Below, in pieces: positions 22,331-33,012 of a stretch of DNA of 64,000 nucleotides; the first letter of the stretch is position 1; the number at the start of each line of letters is the position of its first letter. The notes below the pieces were generated by a model. That model was not told the DNA's origin, ran no database searches, and saw nothing but the letters and a program-made list of their open reading frames with translations. This stretch comes from Bactrocera neohumeralis (lineage: Eukaryota; Arthropoda; Insecta; Diptera; Tephritidae). Position numbers and translations under genes: made by a program. The stretch covers positions 37,486,839 through 37,550,838 of the forward strand of contig NC_065919.1 of the NCBI RefSeq assembly GCF_024586455.1, written 5' to 3'.

Positions 22331-22800
22331 TTTAAAAAAAATTAAACAAATATACTTATGTTTAAGTTAAGAAGATATTTTTAAGTTATTCCTATTTATG
22401 TTTATTATGTACATTCATATAAAAGAATACTGAATAAATTAATTTATTAATTTCTTATAAAAATATAAATGGAGGATTTATTTGTAAAGATAATTATTTA
22501 CAAAGATTGTGTGAGAGAATTTAAGCAGTTACGTCGTGCATTTATTCCTGCAGTGTAACACTGATTTGTTTGAGCTGGAGAGTTTTGCTGGTATTGTCAC
22601 TAGCGAAGCGAATGAAATTTTAGGCGAATTTCGCTATTTCGAATTACGAGTAGCGAGCGCACAGTAAATTCGCCACGAAGTGGCGAAAGAACTAGCGAAA
22701 ATGAATATTTAATATTGCCACTTGTGAATTTATAAAATTCGCTTCGCCTCAACTGTCAAAATTTGGCGAACGTTTATTTGATTCGAGAATCTAATTAAAA

Positions 22801-23651
22801 ATGGAGAAAACGTTCGTAAAATTTTAAAAGTTTATTCATTGTATTTAATTCATTACAAATTTAATTATTTTCAGAATAAAACGAACTACTCAAAAGCAAT
22901 TTGAGGTATTGGTGAAGTTGATGGAAGGAAATCCTGAGTTAGCCAGAGGAATGGCGCCGTTTGGCTCAACAAAAAAAAATAGGATGGAGTTGTGGGAAGC
23001 AATTGCTTCAGAGTTAAACCATATCGGCGCTCCAATACGTAGTGGCAGCGAATGGAATAAGGTAAGAATAAACAATTTTGGTTGCATTTATGTATGTATG
23101 TACATATCTGTATTAATTTGTGTATTTCTTAGGTTTGGTTGGTCTATAAGTTAAAATTAAAAAGGAAAATTGCAGATAATCGAAAGGAGATTGCAGCCAC
23201 AGGTGGAGGACCATACAACCAACGGAGTTTAACGCCTTTGGAGCAGGCCGTGGACGAGCTGCTCAGCTGGCAGCAGGCAGTGAATCCAAGCGGAGCCGCA
23301 TTTGGTAGCACTACACCTGCACCTGCATATTTAGAAGAAGAACATCTGGAAGATGTCGAGGTGCAGCCTGAACAGGCTGGAAATGTTAGCATTTCGTCTA
23401 GGCAGGCACCTACAAGCAGAGTGGATGAGGGCAAAAATTTGCGTATGAAGGCTTTGAAGAAACAAGCAGAAACGCAAGAAAGCCTTGTCGGTATTATGCA
23501 AAATATTAATTCGGTGTGTAATGAAACTTCTAGATACAACAGAAAAATTTACGAATTAAAAAAAGAAAAATTGGCGCTTTATAAAATGAAAGAAGAAAGA
23601 AAGAAGGAAGAAAATAAAGAAAAAAATAGGCGACATGAAGAAAAAATTTAA
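22801..23651 (+). CDS. Hb-5 accessory Myb/SANT-like protein, intact, 3 exons (copy 1)
   Basis: Exons 22801-22811, 22875-23061 and 23133-23651 have GT...AG introns of 63 and 71 bp and join in frame to 717 nt, 238 aa. Exon 2 encodes IKRTTQKQFEVLVKLMEGNP, ELARGMAPFGSTKKNRMELW and GAPIRSGSEWNKV, a SANT/Myb-like trihelical module. Exon 3 begins VWLVYKLKLKRKIADNRKEI, carries the family signature AATGGGPYNQRSLTPLEQAV, an acidic linker, and a Lys/Glu-rich C-terminal coiled coil (YNRKIYELKKEKLALYKMKE). In Harbinger the accessory protein assists the transposase in the nucleus. It is intact here although its neighbouring transposase is broken. Start chosen because the short first exon splices perfectly in frame. 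Confidence 0.85.
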
Positions 23652-23865
23652 ATATAACAAAAAGAATTAGAATTAAAAAAATTGAAATACTCAAAATAAA
23701 AAAAACGTATTTCCTCCAATTCAAAATTAATTTCAGTTATTTTATTGGAGTTATGTTACACATATGTACATATATTTTACATATCTTTTAGGGATGCAAC
23801 TATACTATGACAATGCATTCGCAATTTGTCTTCGGCGATGATCTGTAATAATTTATTTATTTAGT

Positions 23866-24265
23866 TGCTACTTACAATCATCGCATTTATGCTGTAAAAT
23901 CCTTTCCTATTCATTTATATGTATGTAAGTGCTTGTTCTCACATGGAGCAATAATTGCAACATGGGTTCCATCAACGCAACCAACCACATTTGGAATTCC
24001 TGATCTGGTGAAAAATTTCCTTCTTGTTGTTCGTTTCTGCTCTTCAGTTATGTCTGTTTTGATCCAGACACTGCACAGAGTGGATTCCAATATTGGAAGC
24101 ATTTCCTTAAAAATCAACGAAACAGTGAGCCAAAAATTTGAGAACGCAGCACAATTTCAACATCGGCGATATTGACGACGATAGGTTAGTCGGACATTTT
24201 TCCTTTGTGCTGTCTAGACAATACATAAATGCATCAGTATTTAACCGAAAGTTTTCTTAAAATCT
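23866..24265 (-). pseudogene. Hb-5 transposase fragment (copy 1)
   Basis: On minus, shifting frames give TFRLNTDAFMY-like, SSSISPMLKLC-like, then MIFKEMLPILESTLCSVWIK, RKFFTRSGIPNVVGCVDGTH (first catalytic Asp), AIIAPCENKHLHTYK, stop, MNRKGFYSINAMIV. A CATACATATA microsatellite-like insertion separates ENKH from NRKGF. The second Asp and the Glu are missing. Confidence 0.85.
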
Positions 24266-24359
24266 CTTAATAAAAACTTATACTAGCCTTATGCTGGTAT
24301 TGTCACTGGCGAGTCGAATGTTTTAGGCGAAAATTCGCCATGTTCATATTGTGACTGTT

Positions 24360-25537
24360 TGTTTAACAACGTAGATTTATATTTTGAAGACAGTTATGTT
24401 GAAAGGACAACAGCGAAGTTACTTAGGCAGCAACGGTTCATCAGAGATCACTCTAATCCCATGAAACTTTCTTCAGGGTTGTAAGTATCTATTGCTATAA
24501 AAGTGCATAAACAAATATAACGTCAAATAAGTTTTTATTAACAGATTTAAAAAAACTTTCGGTTAAGTGAGGATGCATTTATGTATGTGCTGGATAAAAT
24601 CAAAAACAAATTTCATTGTCGGATGTCGTCTTCCATAACGCCGATGTTAAAATTGTGTGTTACCAACAAGCTATAGGGAATGAATTTCAGTTGGGACTTG
24701 CTCAGCCAACAGTTTCCCTTATTTTAAAAGAGATCATACCCATTTTGGAAAATGAAATTTGTCGTACCCATATAAGCGTAGATATGAGTGAAGAAGAAAA
24801 GCAGCAGGCAAGGAGCAAATTTTATTCAAGATCGGGAATACCAAATGTAATAGGCTGCATCGATGGAACCCATATTGCGATTTATGCTCCTACCACAAAC
24901 AAACACCTCTATCTAAACAGAAGAGGATTTTTTAGCATAAATGCAATGATTGTGAGTTTTTATGAATTTAATACAGTAAAATTGGTATAAAAATTTTATT
25001 GTATTTTTATTACTCGTTCGTATGGAACAATGGTTCTCTGAAGGCATGTTTAGAGGCAGCGCATCAAAACGGAGATCAGAACTCAATTTATATAGGTATT
25101 CGCAATATTTGACTACTGCGCAAGTTTAATCTTGACATATGAATATTGAAAACAATAATATATTTGCAGGTGACTCCGGATACCCACTAAGCCCTTATTT
25201 ATTAACACCTTTCCGTCATGCAGAATCTGGTACTAGAGAGTCAATTTTTAACAAGAAGCACGCGAAAGCGAGAAATGTTGTTGAACGTACGATTGGAGTT
25301 TTGAAATGCCGTTTCAGATGTCTTCTGAGTGATAGAAAAATGCGCTACGATCCTGCTAAAGTAACATCCGTTATTAATATATGCTGCGCCTTGCACAATA
25401 TTGGTAAAAAATTTAGAATCGGTGATCCATTGGAGGCTGAAACCTTCTTTGATGCGTTGCACCATTGGAACCAATTAATGAAAATGGCAATGGTTCACCA
25501 GGAGAGCGCCGCAGAAGACAAATTGCGGATGCTTTGA
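24360..25537 (+). pseudogene. Hb-6 transposase, copy 1
   Basis: Frames give ERTTAKLLRQQRFIRDHSNP, FRLSEDAFMYVLDKIKNKF, a deletion, CYQQAIGNEFQLGLAQPTVS, RSKFYSRSGIPNVIGCIDGT (first Asp), NKHLYLNRRGFFSINAMIV, a degenerate 150-bp gap with SLKACLEAAHQNGDQNS, then GDSGYPLSPYLLTPFRHAES (second Asp), KARNVVERTIGVLKCRFRCL (Glu) and VINICCALHNIGKKFRIGDP, ending RML. The catalytic triad is preserved but frameshifts and the missing segment inactivate it. Its TIR GGTATTGTCACTGGCGAG starts at 24296. Confidence 0.85.
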
Positions 25538-26089
25538 TGTAAATGAAACTATACCGACTTCAGTGAATAATATATTGCATTCTTTTATTTTATTCAATAC
25601 TTTGAAATTCAATATTACACAGATAATAAATATATAAAAATTACAAAAACTACATGCTTTTAAATTAAATTAAAAAAATCACAGATTCAATTCCGTCACT
25701 TACAATAATAAAGTAAAAATAAATTCATCACATGTTTTCTTAAAAAAAATATCAATTCAAGTTCGGTTAAAATATGAAATAAAAAAAAATTCATCACATT
25801 CTTATGAAATAAACTATAAACTAAATTCAATCTATTTACAAGCACTCTATTTACCCTATTTTTTTTTGCATTTTTAATTTTAAAATTTGTAGTTTTATTT
25901 CCATCTTTTAAACATCACTGTAGTGAGGTTGGTGACTTTTGTGAGGGCATGAGAATAGGGCTGAATAATTATGAGGAAATGGAGCGCTGCCATATTATAA
26001 TAAGCAAATATGAGCCATTCGCTGACATTTCTATTTTTCGCTATAATTCCTCTTTCTTTATTTAGCAATCTTAGTTTTGATAAAAATAA

Positions 26090-27336
26090 CCGTGCGATTC
26101 TGTAATGTGAGACAGTCTTAAGTCTCTAAATTTGAGATTTTAAGTTAGAGACAATTTTTGAGACTTGAGACGATTTTGCTATTCTGTAAGTAACAGTCAC
26201 TAAAAATTTGCGAGTCTCTCAACTGAAAACGAACAGGTCTGACCATCTGTCACATTTGATTATTTAGAGATGTATGTATATAAAACCTGAATGAAAAAAT
26301 ACTGTCGATAACAAATATTAAATTATCTTTAACGCAGTAAAAAAGATTAATTACCAATAAAAATAAAAATAAAATGTTGTATTTGAAATACGATAGAGCT
26401 AAAATTTATGTGAAATTGATTTTTTTTTTACTTTACCAAACACCAACAATCGATTATTATCTGTGATGATCTCTATAAGTGAATTGTCAATACATTCAAA
26501 ATGGAAAACAAAAGTAAGTAAACGTTAAATTAAATTTGCTGTTATATTCTTTTACTTGTATATAATTAACTGTTACATTTCCAGAATCATTGCGCACAAC
26601 AAAAGAGCAAATTGAATGTTAATTTTCATTTCTAAAGCTTCATCCTGAAATGAAGCTCCACAAAAACGATCCCACGCGACCCAAAAGGTTGGAAGAGCTG
26701 TGGATAGAGCTTGCTCAGCAGCTAAACGCTTTGAAAGGTCCATCACGTTCGCCTACCAAATGCAAGGAGATAAATCTTTACATATACATACATATACACA
26801 TATGTATATATTTATATAAGTATGTTTGTGTTTGAATCAGTGGAAAAGCCAGATTCACTCAAGGGCAAGAAAGGCGAAAGTAAGTAAGATATTAACAGGT
26901 GAAGGACCAATGCATGAAATTCAAACCTCCGAGTTAGAAGAGCGGGCGATGGAAACACTAGGGAGGACCGTGGTTGATGGACTGCCTGATGTCCCAACTA
27001 TTGGAGTAGAGGTATGATTATATAAAATCTTTGCGTATAATATGTTTATAAACATATTTTTTATTAGTAAATAAAATGGAATGATATTTTCTTTTTAAGT
27101 TTAGAACGACATTATAATCAATATAGATCCGCAGAGTCCATCAGTAAGCGAGATGCCATAAACTTCACGTTCTCGAAGGCAGACTTCACAGGAAATGTTT
27201 GCTGACATGATGGCTACGATGAAGAGGAGGAGCGAAGAAGTGGCAAAATTTAGGGAGACATTGCAACAATGCTTCCAAAATGTTGCGGAGTCCTTAAACA
27301 ATATGGCTAGTGCTTTTTAAAGTTGTCGGAAGCTGT
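26090..27336 (+). pseudogene. Hb-4 accessory gene, copy 2
   Basis: Duplicate of 21080-22330: ATG at 26501, the same premature TAA, last exon ending at 27320. Differs mainly by the length of the CATACATATACACATATG microsatellite near 26785. Confidence 0.75.
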
Positions 27337-27806
27337 TTTAAAAAAAATTAAACAAATATACTTATGTTTAAGTTAAGAAGATATTTTTAAGTTATTCCTA
27401 TTTATGTTTATTATGTACATTCATATAAAAGAATACTGAATAAATTAATTTATTAATTTCTTATAAAAATATAAATGGAGGATTTATTTGTAAAGATAAT
27501 TATTTACAAAGATTGTGTGAGAGAATTTAAGCAGTTACGTCGTGCATTTATTCCTGCAGTGTAACACTGATTTGTTTGAGCTGGAGAGTTTTGCTGGTAT
27601 TGTCACTAGCGAAGCGAATGAAATTTTAGGCGAATTTCGCTATTTCGAATTACGAGTAGCGAGCGCACAGTAAATTCGCCACGAAGTGGCGAAAGAACTA
27701 GCGAAAATGAATATTTAATATTGCCACTTGTGAATTTATAAAATTCGCTTCGCCTCAACTGTCAAAATTTGGCGAACGTTTATTTGATTCGAGAATCTAA
27801 TTAAAA

Positions 27807-28660
27807 ATGGAGAAAACGTTCGTAAAATTTTAAAAGTTTATTCATTGTATTTAATTCATTACAAATTTAATTATTTTCAGAATAAAACGAACTACTCAAA
27901 AGCAATTTGAGGTATTGGTGAAGTTGATGGAAGGAAATCCTGAGTTAGCCAGAGGAATGGCGCCGTTTGGCTCAACAAAAAAAAAAAATAGGATGGAGTT
28001 GTGGGAAGCAATTGTTTCAGAGTTAAACCATATCGGCCTTCCAATACGTAGTGGCAGCGAATGGAATAAGGTAAGAATAAACAATTTTGGTTGCATTTAT
28101 GTATGTATGTACATATCTGTATTAATTTGTGTATTTCTTAGGTTTGGTTGGTCTATAAGTTAAAATTAAAAAGGAAAATTGCAGATAATCGCAAGGAGAT
28201 TGCAGCCACAGGTGGAGGACCATACAACCAACGGAGTTTAACGCCTTTGGAGCAGGCCGTGGACGAGCTGCTCAGCTGGCAGCAGGCAGTGAATCCAAGC
28301 GGAGCCGCATTTGGTAGCACTACACCTGCACCTGCATATTTAGAAGAAGAACATCTGGAAGATGTCGAGGTGCAGCCTGAACAGGCTGGAAATGTTAGCA
28401 TTTCGTCTAGGCAGGCACCTACAAGCAGAGTGGAGGAGGGCAAAAATTTGCGTATGAAGGCTTTGAAGAAACAAGCAGAAACGCAAGAAAGCCTTGTCGG
28501 TATTATGCAAAATATTAATTCGGTGTGTAATGAAACTTCTAGATACAACAGAAAAATTTACGAATTAAAAAAAGAAAAATTGGCGCTTTATAAAATGAAA
28601 GAAGAAAGAAAGAAGGAAGAAAATAAAGAAAAAAATAGGCGACATGAAGAAAAAATTTAA
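27807..28660 (+). CDS. Hb-5 accessory Myb/SANT-like protein, intact, 3 exons (copy 2)
   Basis: Exons 27807-27817, 27881-28070 and 28142-28660 join in frame to 720 nt, 239 aa. Differences from copy 1 that I can see: one extra Lys in the A-run (STKKKNRMELW), IVSELNHIGLP in place of IASELNHIGAP, and SRVEEGKN in place of SRVDEGKN. All splice sites and the AATGGGPYNQRS signature are kept. Frame-preserving changes only in two copies are compatible with either recency or constraint; there are too few sites to tell. Confidence 0.85.
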
Positions 28661-28875
28661 ATATAAAAAAAAAGAATTAGAATTAAAAAAATTGAAATAC
28701 TCAAAATAAAAAAAACGTATTTCCTCCAATTCAAAATTAATTTCAGTTATTTTATTGGAGTTATGTTACACATATGTACATATATTTTACATATCTTTTA
28801 GGGATGCAACTATACTATGACAATGCATTCGCAATTTGTCTTCGGCGATGATCTGTAATAATTTATTTATTTAGT

Positions 28876-29275
28876 TGCTACTTACAATCATCGCATTTAT
28901 GCTGTAAAATCCTTTCCTATTCATTTATATGTATGTAAGTGCTTGTTCTCACATGGAGCAATAATTGCAACATGGGTTCCATCAACGCAACCAACCACAT
29001 TTGGAATTCCTGATCTGGTGAAAAATTTCCTTCTTGTTGTTCGTTTCTGCTCTTCAGTTATGTCTGTTTTGATCCAGACACTGCACAGAGTGGATTCCAA
29101 TATTGGAAGCATTTCCTTAAAAATCAACGAAACAGTGAGCCAAAAATTTGAGAACGCAGCACAATTTCAACATCGGCGATATTGACGACGATAGGTTAGT
29201 CGGACATTTTTCCTTTGTGCTGTCTAGACAATACATAAATGCATCAGTATTTAACCGAAAGTTTTCTTAAAATCT
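28876..29275 (-). pseudogene. Hb-5 transposase fragment (copy 2)
   Basis: Same truncated minus-strand gene as 23866-24265, with identical VGCVDGTH, broken NKHLHTYK/MNRKGF junction and missing C-terminal catalytic parts. Confidence 0.85.
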
Positions 29276-29369
29276 CTTAATAAAAACTTATACTAGCCTT
29301 ATGCTGGTATTGTCACTGGCGAGTCGAATGTTTTAGGCGAAAATTCGCCATGTTCATATTGTGACTGTT

Positions 29370-30559
29370 TGTTTAACAACGTAGATTTATATTTTGAAGA
29401 CAGTTATGTTGAAAGGACAACAGCGAAGTTACTTAGGCAGCAACGGTTCATCAGAGATCACTCTAATCCCATGAAACTTTCTTCAGGGTTGTAAGTATCT
29501 ATTGCTATAAAAGTGCATAAACAAATATCACGTCACATAAGTTTTTATTAACAGATTTAAAAAAAACTTTCGGTTAAGTAAGGATGCATTTATGTATGTG
29601 CTGGATAAAATCAAAAACAAATTTCATTGTCGGATGTCGTCTTCCATAACGCCGATGTTAAAATTGTGTGTTACCAACAAGCTATAGGGAATGAATTTCA
29701 GTTGGGACTTGCTCAGCCAACAGTTTCCCTTATTTTAAAAGAGATCATACCCATTTTGGAAAATGAAATTTGTCGTACCCATATAAGCGTAGATATGAGT
29801 GAAGAAGAAAAGCAGCAGGCAAGGAGCAAATTTTATTCAAGATCGGGAATACCAAATGTAATAGGCTGCATCGATGGAACCCATATTGCGATTTATGCTC
29901 CTACCACAAACAAACACCTCTATCTAAACAGAAGAGGATTTTTTAGCATAAATGCAATGATTGTGAGTTTTTATGAATTTAATACAGTAAAATTGGTATA
30001 AAAATTGTATTGTATTTTTATTGTATTTTTATTACTCGTTCGTATGGAACAATGGTTCTCTGAAGGCATGTTTAGAGGCAGCGCATCAAAACGGAGATCA
30101 GAACTCAATTTATATAGGTATTCGCAATATTTGACTACTGCGCAAGTTTAATCTTGACATATGAATATTGAAAACAATAATATATTTGCAGGTGACTCCG
30201 GATACCCACTAAGCCCTTATTTATTAACACCTTTCCGTCATGCAGAATCTGGTACTAGAGAGTCAATTTTTAACAAGAAGCACGCGAAAGCGAGAAATGT
30301 TGTTGAACGTACGATTGGAGTTTTGAAATGCCGTTTCAGATGTCTTCTGAGTGATAGAAAAATGCGCTACGATCCTGCTAAAGTAACATCCGTTATTAAT
30401 ATATGCTGCGCCTTGCACAATATTGGTAAAAAATTTAGAATCGGTGATCCATTGGAGGCTGAAACCTTCTTTGATGCGTTGCACCATTGGAACCAATTAA
30501 TGAAAATGGCAATGGTTCACCAGGAGAGCGCCGCAGAAGACAAATTGCGGATGCTTTGA
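29370..30559 (+). pseudogene. Hb-6 transposase, copy 2
   Basis: Same broken reading frames as 24360-25537 (GIPNVIGCIDGT, GDSGYPLSPYLLTPF, ARNVVERTIGVLKCRF). An extra ATTGTATTTTT duplication occurs in the degenerate gap near 30010. Inactive. Confidence 0.85.
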
Positions 30560-30932
30560 TGTAAATGAAACTATACCGACTTCAGTGAATAATATATTGC
30601 ATTCTTTTATTTTATTCAATACTTTGAAATTCAATATTACACAGATAATAAATATATAAAAATTACAAAAACTACATGCTTTTAAATTAAATTAAAAAAA
30701 TCACAGATTCAATTCCGTCACTTACAATAATAAAGTAAAAATAAATTCATCATATGTTTTCTTAAAAAAATCACAATTTCAAGTTCGGTTAAAATATGAA
30801 ATAAAAAAAAATTCATCACATTCTTATGAAATAAACTATAAACTAAATTCAATCTATTTACAAGCACTCTATTTACCCTATTTTTTTTGCATTTTTAATT
30901 TTAAAATTTGTAGTTTTATTTCCATCTTTTAT

Positions 30933-31213
30933 TTATGTCTTTTTTTTCTCTAAATTTTCTTCCTTCTTCCTTTCTTCTTTCAGTTTCATTAATTTAATTT
31001 CTTCCTGTTTCAGTTCATATGTTCTTCTTGCATACCTTGCAATTTCATCCACTTTTCTTTCGATTTTTGCTATTTTGTTGGAAAGGGTGTCTTGAACTTC
31101 GGCTTGCTTTTCCAACGCTTTCATCCGAATGACTTCACGTACCTCTACTGTCATTCTAGGACGGCTGCTTGAGCATTGCGATGCTAAATCCATGGCGCGT
31201 TGTGTGGGTCGGC
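30933..31213 (-). pseudogene. Hb-6 accessory protein, C-terminal coiled coil
   Basis: Minus frame: SRPRMTVEVREVIRMKALEK, QAEVQDTLSNKIAKIERKVD, EIARYARRTYELKQEEIKLM and a Lys/Glu-rich end, homologous to the tail of the Hb-5 accessory protein (RMKALKKQAETQESLVG...). Separated from its N-terminal exons by Merlin-1. Confidence 0.8.
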
Positions 31214-31534
31214 TTTAGTATACCATCCCAGGATTTCGGGAATAAAATGGGTATGGTCGGATAGAGGAGATTCTCCAGATCACGAATATATATGGTTATA
31301 GCCGCAGGAAGCTTATAGTGTTCGAGTTATTCGCGTTTTAAGTTGAAAATTTGCAATATTTTAATTACATATTTTCGATATATAAAATTAATTTTGCACT
31401 TATATTTTTCACTTTTATATACACTAACACATCATTTATTCATTTGCACACATTTATTTTATATAATATAGTGCAAAAATAGCTTTTAATACGCATTTAA
31501 ATTATTGTTGAATTTGATTATTTGAGAATAACAA

Positions 31535-32383
31535 TTTTTTTTTTTTTTTTTTTTTTTTATTTTTTTTTTTTTTTTTATTTTGTTTATACATTGCAACTAG
31601 TTCAAATAAAAGAAAGGACTAACAAGCAACTTGAATAGGACTTAAAAATATTATTACAAAATCACAAAACTACTATGAGAGTATTGGCTAATTTGAAAGA
31701 TCGCTGGGTTTGAGGCGTTTGAGTCGTCTTGGTGGTCCATCACTAGAAGTTAACATAACTACTTCTTCGTTACAATGCTGTAGCAATCTTGCACTATGTG
31801 CTGTTGCAATTTTTAGTATTTCTGCGTTAACCGAGTTTACGCCTAGATCACGCTCTATATCAGCACATCTACAATACCAAGACGCTTTGACAATTAGTCT
31901 TAGTACTTTGTTTTGAAATTGTTGGATGACTTTCTTATTGTTTGCGTTAGTACATCCCCAGAGTTGTGCACCATAGCTCCATATCGGTCGCAGTATTTGC
32001 TTATAGATAAGTAACTTATTTTCGATGGATAACACTGATTTGTTACCGATTAACCAATTGTAATTTTTGAGTCGCATGTGAACTTTCCACCGTAGCTTAG
32101 TGTCAAGCGTCATTCCTAAGTATTTGGCGGAATTAAAGTGCGGTATTCGTACACCGTCTATGAAAATTGGTAAGTGCTGTATCTTGTTGTATGTGAAAAC
32201 AATGTGTACAGACTTAGCTTCATTCAGTTTTATCTGCCATTTATTTGCCCATTGTACGACTTTATTTACAGCTTTTTGGAGATTAGTAGTGGACTCGTGT
32301 TCACTTCTACCAACAGCAAGCAACGCGGTATCATCTGCAAATGTGGCTGTTGTATAATTGCAGTCTATTGGCAGGTCGTGCGT
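31535..32383 (-). mobile_element. 5'-truncated jockey-clade non-LTR retrotransposon
   Basis: Minus-oriented copy with its poly(A) tail read as a T-run (31535-31578). Target-site duplication ATAACAA at 31528-31534 and 32384-32390. Inserted inside the left inverted repeat of Merlin-1, whose uninterrupted right arm supplies the pre-insertion sequence. Confidence 0.9.
31688..32383 (-). pseudogene. jockey-type reverse transcriptase, C-terminal part
   Basis: Begins just before the catalytic box FADDTALLAVGRSEHEST. It continues with VVQWANKWQIKLNEAKSVHI, FNSAKYLGMTLDTKLRWKVH (thumb), KQILRPIWSYGAQLWGC and LKIATAHSARLLQHCNEEVV, ending RLKRLKPSDLSN. The frame from 32323 to 31688 is open for 211 codons. 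The element lacks ORF1, endonuclease and most of the RT through 5' truncation, the usual outcome of incomplete target-primed reverse transcription. Confidence 0.88.
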
Positions 32384-32449
32384 ATAACAAATGAATTACA
32401 AACTGTCATATAATCAGTGTTACCTTATCGACATCATTTGTAAAAATAA

Positions 32450-32604
32450 ATGTGTCATATAATCAGTGTTACTATAGTAAAATACTTACAAACTAAAATA
32501 AAAAAAATATATATAAAGTAATATTATACCCTAAATACAGGAAACATAATCGTTGATAAACATTAAAAAAAAATATAAAAAATTTAAGTGGCTGCCAATG
32601 TAAA
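32450..32604. other. Merlin-1 internal spacer
   Basis: Contains a second GTCATATAATCAGTGTTAC at 32455, repeating part of the adjacent inverted-repeat end, then AT-rich sequence up to the minisatellite. Possible transposase-binding or promoter region; no direct evidence. Confidence 0.4.
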
Positions 32605-32815
32605 AATGAGTTCTACGGGAGAAAAAAAATGTATATACCCGGTGTTGGACCGACCAGGGTTATTTTTTTTTGAAGCGCGGCCGAAGGCCGCCCACGCAAA
32701 AAGGAGTTCTACGCGAAAAAAATTTGGTTCACCCCGGTGTTGGACCGACCAGGGTTATTTTTTTGAAGCGCGGCCGAAGGCCGCCCACGCAAAAAGGAGT
32801 TCTGCGCAAAGAAGT
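32605..32815 (+). repeat. 93-bp minisatellite array, left of Merlin transposase
   Basis: Two full units and a partial third, spaced 96 and 93 bp (GGAGTTCT-type starts near 32607, 32703 and 32796). Each unit carries GGTGTTGGACCGACCAGGGT, a T-run, then the perfect hairpin GCGGCCgaaGGCCGC and CCCACGC. Non-coding; the open frames through it follow the repeat. Confidence 0.9.
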
Positions 32816-33012
32816 AGCAATGTCGTTGAGGGCATAACAACCACTCTAACATCAATGCGATCTAACAGATATAAGTACTGCTACTTTTAAAGCAAAGTAC
32901 CGTTGCTTTTATTTGGCATTTTTATAATTATTTCATGTTTGGAAGATTAAGCTGTGTGGACATATAATTATATTAATTTTTATTAAAATTACGGAAATAT
33001 TTTTGAAAAAAA

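Larger units (their letters stand above)
22590..24285. mobile_element. Harbinger Hb-5, copy 1 (right end lost)
   Basis: Left end GGTATTGTCACTAGCGAAGC at 22590, the same terminal sequence as Hb-6 at 24296. The 5' region has repeated GCGAATTTCGC / GTGGCGAA words near 22620-22690. Accessory gene on plus (22801-23651) and a truncated transposase on minus (about 23866-24265). It stops against the start of Hb-6 without its own right TIR. Confidence 0.8.
20901..25910. repeat. 5.0-kb tandem duplication, copy 1
   Basis: This 5010-bp segment is repeated immediately at 25911-30931 with only about ten to fifteen small differences that I noticed: single-base changes, homopolymer length, a 4-bp microsatellite change and an 11-bp duplication in an intron. 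The left breakpoint lies inside the right end of Hb-2 (AACATCACTGTAGTGAGG). The right breakpoint follows TTTTATTTCCATCTTTTA. It contains Hb-4, Hb-5 and the first part of Hb-6. Confidence 0.95.
27596..29295. mobile_element. Harbinger Hb-5, copy 2
   Basis: Duplicate of 22590-24285 with the same left TIR and the same loss of the right end, showing the truncation predates the tandem duplication. Confidence 0.8.
25911..30931. repeat. 5.0-kb tandem duplication, copy 2
   Basis: Direct repeat of 20901-25910. Where copy 1 ends at CCATCTTTTA and jumps back to AACATCACTG, copy 2 continues into TTTATGTCTTTTTTTTCTC, the accessory gene of Hb-6, so copy 2 keeps the original right-hand junction and copy 1 keeps the original left-hand junction with Hb-2. 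Could be a true segmental duplication or a false assembly duplication. Confidence 0.95.

Noticed and set aside
23144..23539. 131-codon minus frame, Cys/Ser-rich (also 28153-28548)
   Set aside because: Antisense shadow of the intact Hb-5 accessory exon 3.
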